Positions 6,484-7,364 of a stretch of DNA of 7,364 nt are shown one piece after another; the first letter of the stretch is position 1, and each line of letters opens with the position of its first letter. The DNA lies in assembly GCA_029940175.1 (NCBI GenBank), contig JAOZRM010000157.1:1-7364 (forward strand). The letters run 5' to 3'. The notes beneath the pieces are model-generated. The model saw nothing but the letters and a program-made list of their open reading frames with translations, ran no database searches and was not told the DNA's origin. The stretch is from Candidatus Sabulitectum sp. (GTDB lineage: Bacteria > Fermentibacterota > Fermentibacteria > Fermentibacterales > JCC-6). Position numbers and translations under genes: made by a program.

Positions 6484-7364
6484 ATGGACTGGTCGAATTT
6501 TCCCAGAGAGCATGTTAAATGCATGCTGTGCGGTTGTGATGAACCGGATATTCTCAGTGTCCAGAGAAGCTGGCCGGTTTCAATTTGCAGCAATTGCGGG
6601 TTGATATACCTGTCAAGTCGCCCTGTTGAATCAGCTCTTGAAGCCATGTACAGCAAAGAATACTATGACAGTGCAGAAGTGGGCTATGGTGGTTACGTCG
6701 AAAATTTCAATAAGTACAATGATATTTTCACAAAGCTTTTCAACAGAAGGGCTGGCGACATTGAGCCATTCAGAGGGCAGTCAAGATTACTCGAGGTGGG
6801 ATGCGCTCATGGATTCCTTCTAGATCATCTCCGTAAACGGAAGTGGAAAGTTAAGGGGTTGGAGGTCAGTTCTCTTGCAGCAAAGTATGCAGTTGAGGAA
6901 TTGGGTCTTGATGTTTTCTGCGGGAAACTGGAAGATGCTGCATACGACGACAATTCCTTTGATGTAGTTCTTCTTCTTGACGTGCTGGAGCACCTTCACA
7001 GACCTTATGAAACGCTGAATGAAATCGGAAGAATACTTGCACCCGGTGGCGTACTTGTTGTTCAATGTCCCTGGGAACTCACCCACTGGGAGGAAAGAGC
7101 AGAAGCTTTTCTAAAGAGAATGAAACCCTGCACAATTCCTCCGGATGCCGTCCCTGCACACTTGTATTTTTTCGGTCCTGATACCCTGAAAGCATTGATG
7201 AAAAAGGGTGGGTTCTCCACTTTCAGGAAACAGAGCGGTAATTACGGTGCCATCAGAAGGCACATCAAGCCAGTACCGGTAAACGTGGGACCATTTTACG
7301 AGAGATTGGCAAGATTTCTCTACGTCAGAATGGGTATCCAGCAGCTTCTAGATCGTTGTGCAAG
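6484..7364 (+). CDS. Class I SAM-dependent methyltransferase with N-terminal zinc ribbon (3' end outside window)
   Basis: The first 293 residues are visible, and the frame is open to the right edge. An N-terminal treble-clef-like ribbon has two CxxC pairs, Cys13/Cys16 and Cys35/Cys38, with an extra Cys18, which should bind zinc. A methyltransferase domain of the Methyltransf_23/UbiG-like type follows: motif I EVGCAHGFLL (104-113), Glu127 closing strand 2, LLLDVLEHL (163-171) and ILAPGGVLVV (184-193). Proteins of this zinc-ribbon design are often found in sugar, polysaccharide or secondary-metabolite gene sets, but the substrate here cannot be told. Translation probably starts at the ATG at 6484-6486, with GGGAG four nucleotides upstream. 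It is transcribed away from the sigma gene and shares its palindrome-containing upstream region. It is unrelated in detail to the minus-strand methyltransferase at 3776-4585, which lacks the cysteine ribbon. Confidence 0.86.
   Translation, partial: MDWSNFPREHVKCMLCGCDEPDILSVQRSWPVSICSNCGLIYLSSRPVESALEAMYSKEYYDSAEVGYGGYVENFNKYNDIFTKLFNRRAGDIEPFRGQSRLLEVGCAHGFLLDHLRKRKWKVKGLEVSSLAAKYAVEELGLDVFCGKLEDAAYDDNSFDVVLLLDVLEHLHRPYETLNEIGRILAPGGVLVVQCPWELTHWEERAEAFLKRMKPCTIPPDAVPAHLYFFGPDTLKALMKKGGFSTFRKQSGNYGAIRRHIKPVPVNVGPFYERLARFLYVRMGIQQLLDRCA

Overview
The window is 7,364 bases of compact bacterial chromosome of moderate GC, with almost no intergenic space and no tRNA, rRNA, CRISPR array or insertion sequence that I can see. 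The short RpoD/SigA-type sigma factor without region 1.1 resembles those of the Bacteroidota/Chlorobi side of the tree. The large bacterial tricorn-type protease and the unusual isocitrate/isopropylmalate-type dehydrogenase would fit a poorly cultured lineage related to the FCB group. That placement is an inference from protein style only.

Layout: five genes run on the minus strand, read from right to left. They are a sigma-70 family factor (5504-6352), a membrane-anchored coiled-coil M23 peptidase (4591-5490), a class I SAM-dependent methyltransferase (3776-4585), a 1003-residue tricorn-type protease (814-3825), and an isocitrate/isopropylmalate-family dehydrogenase cut by the left edge (1-733). 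The first four are packed with gaps of 13 and 5 nt and an overlap of 50 nt, so they are probably one transcription unit with translational coupling. An 80-nt gap holding a GC-rich hairpin separates the protease from the dehydrogenase.

On the plus strand, a second methyltransferase with an N-terminal four-cysteine zinc ribbon (6484-7364, cut by the right edge) diverges from the sigma gene. The roughly 130-nt divergent region between them holds the most striking non-coding signal: a perfect 11-bp inverted repeat with a 3-nt spacer (6437-6461), followed directly by a second perfect 6-bp inverted repeat (6460-6475). Together they present four alternating GTCAA/TTGAC half-sites. This array lies where promoters for both directions are expected and is a good candidate operator, or a pair of RNA hairpins near the ribosome binding site of the plus-strand gene.

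Taken together, the unit combines transcription control (sigma factor), cell-wall remodelling (M23) and oligopeptide degradation (tricorn) with an uncharacterised methyltransferase. Whether these form a functional programme is not shown by the sequence; the co-orientation and tight spacing only make co-expression likely. I found no clear evidence of an entirely new system. The operator-like array, the sigma/M23/methyltransferase/tricorn linkage and the substituted specificity position in the protease are the points most worth checking.
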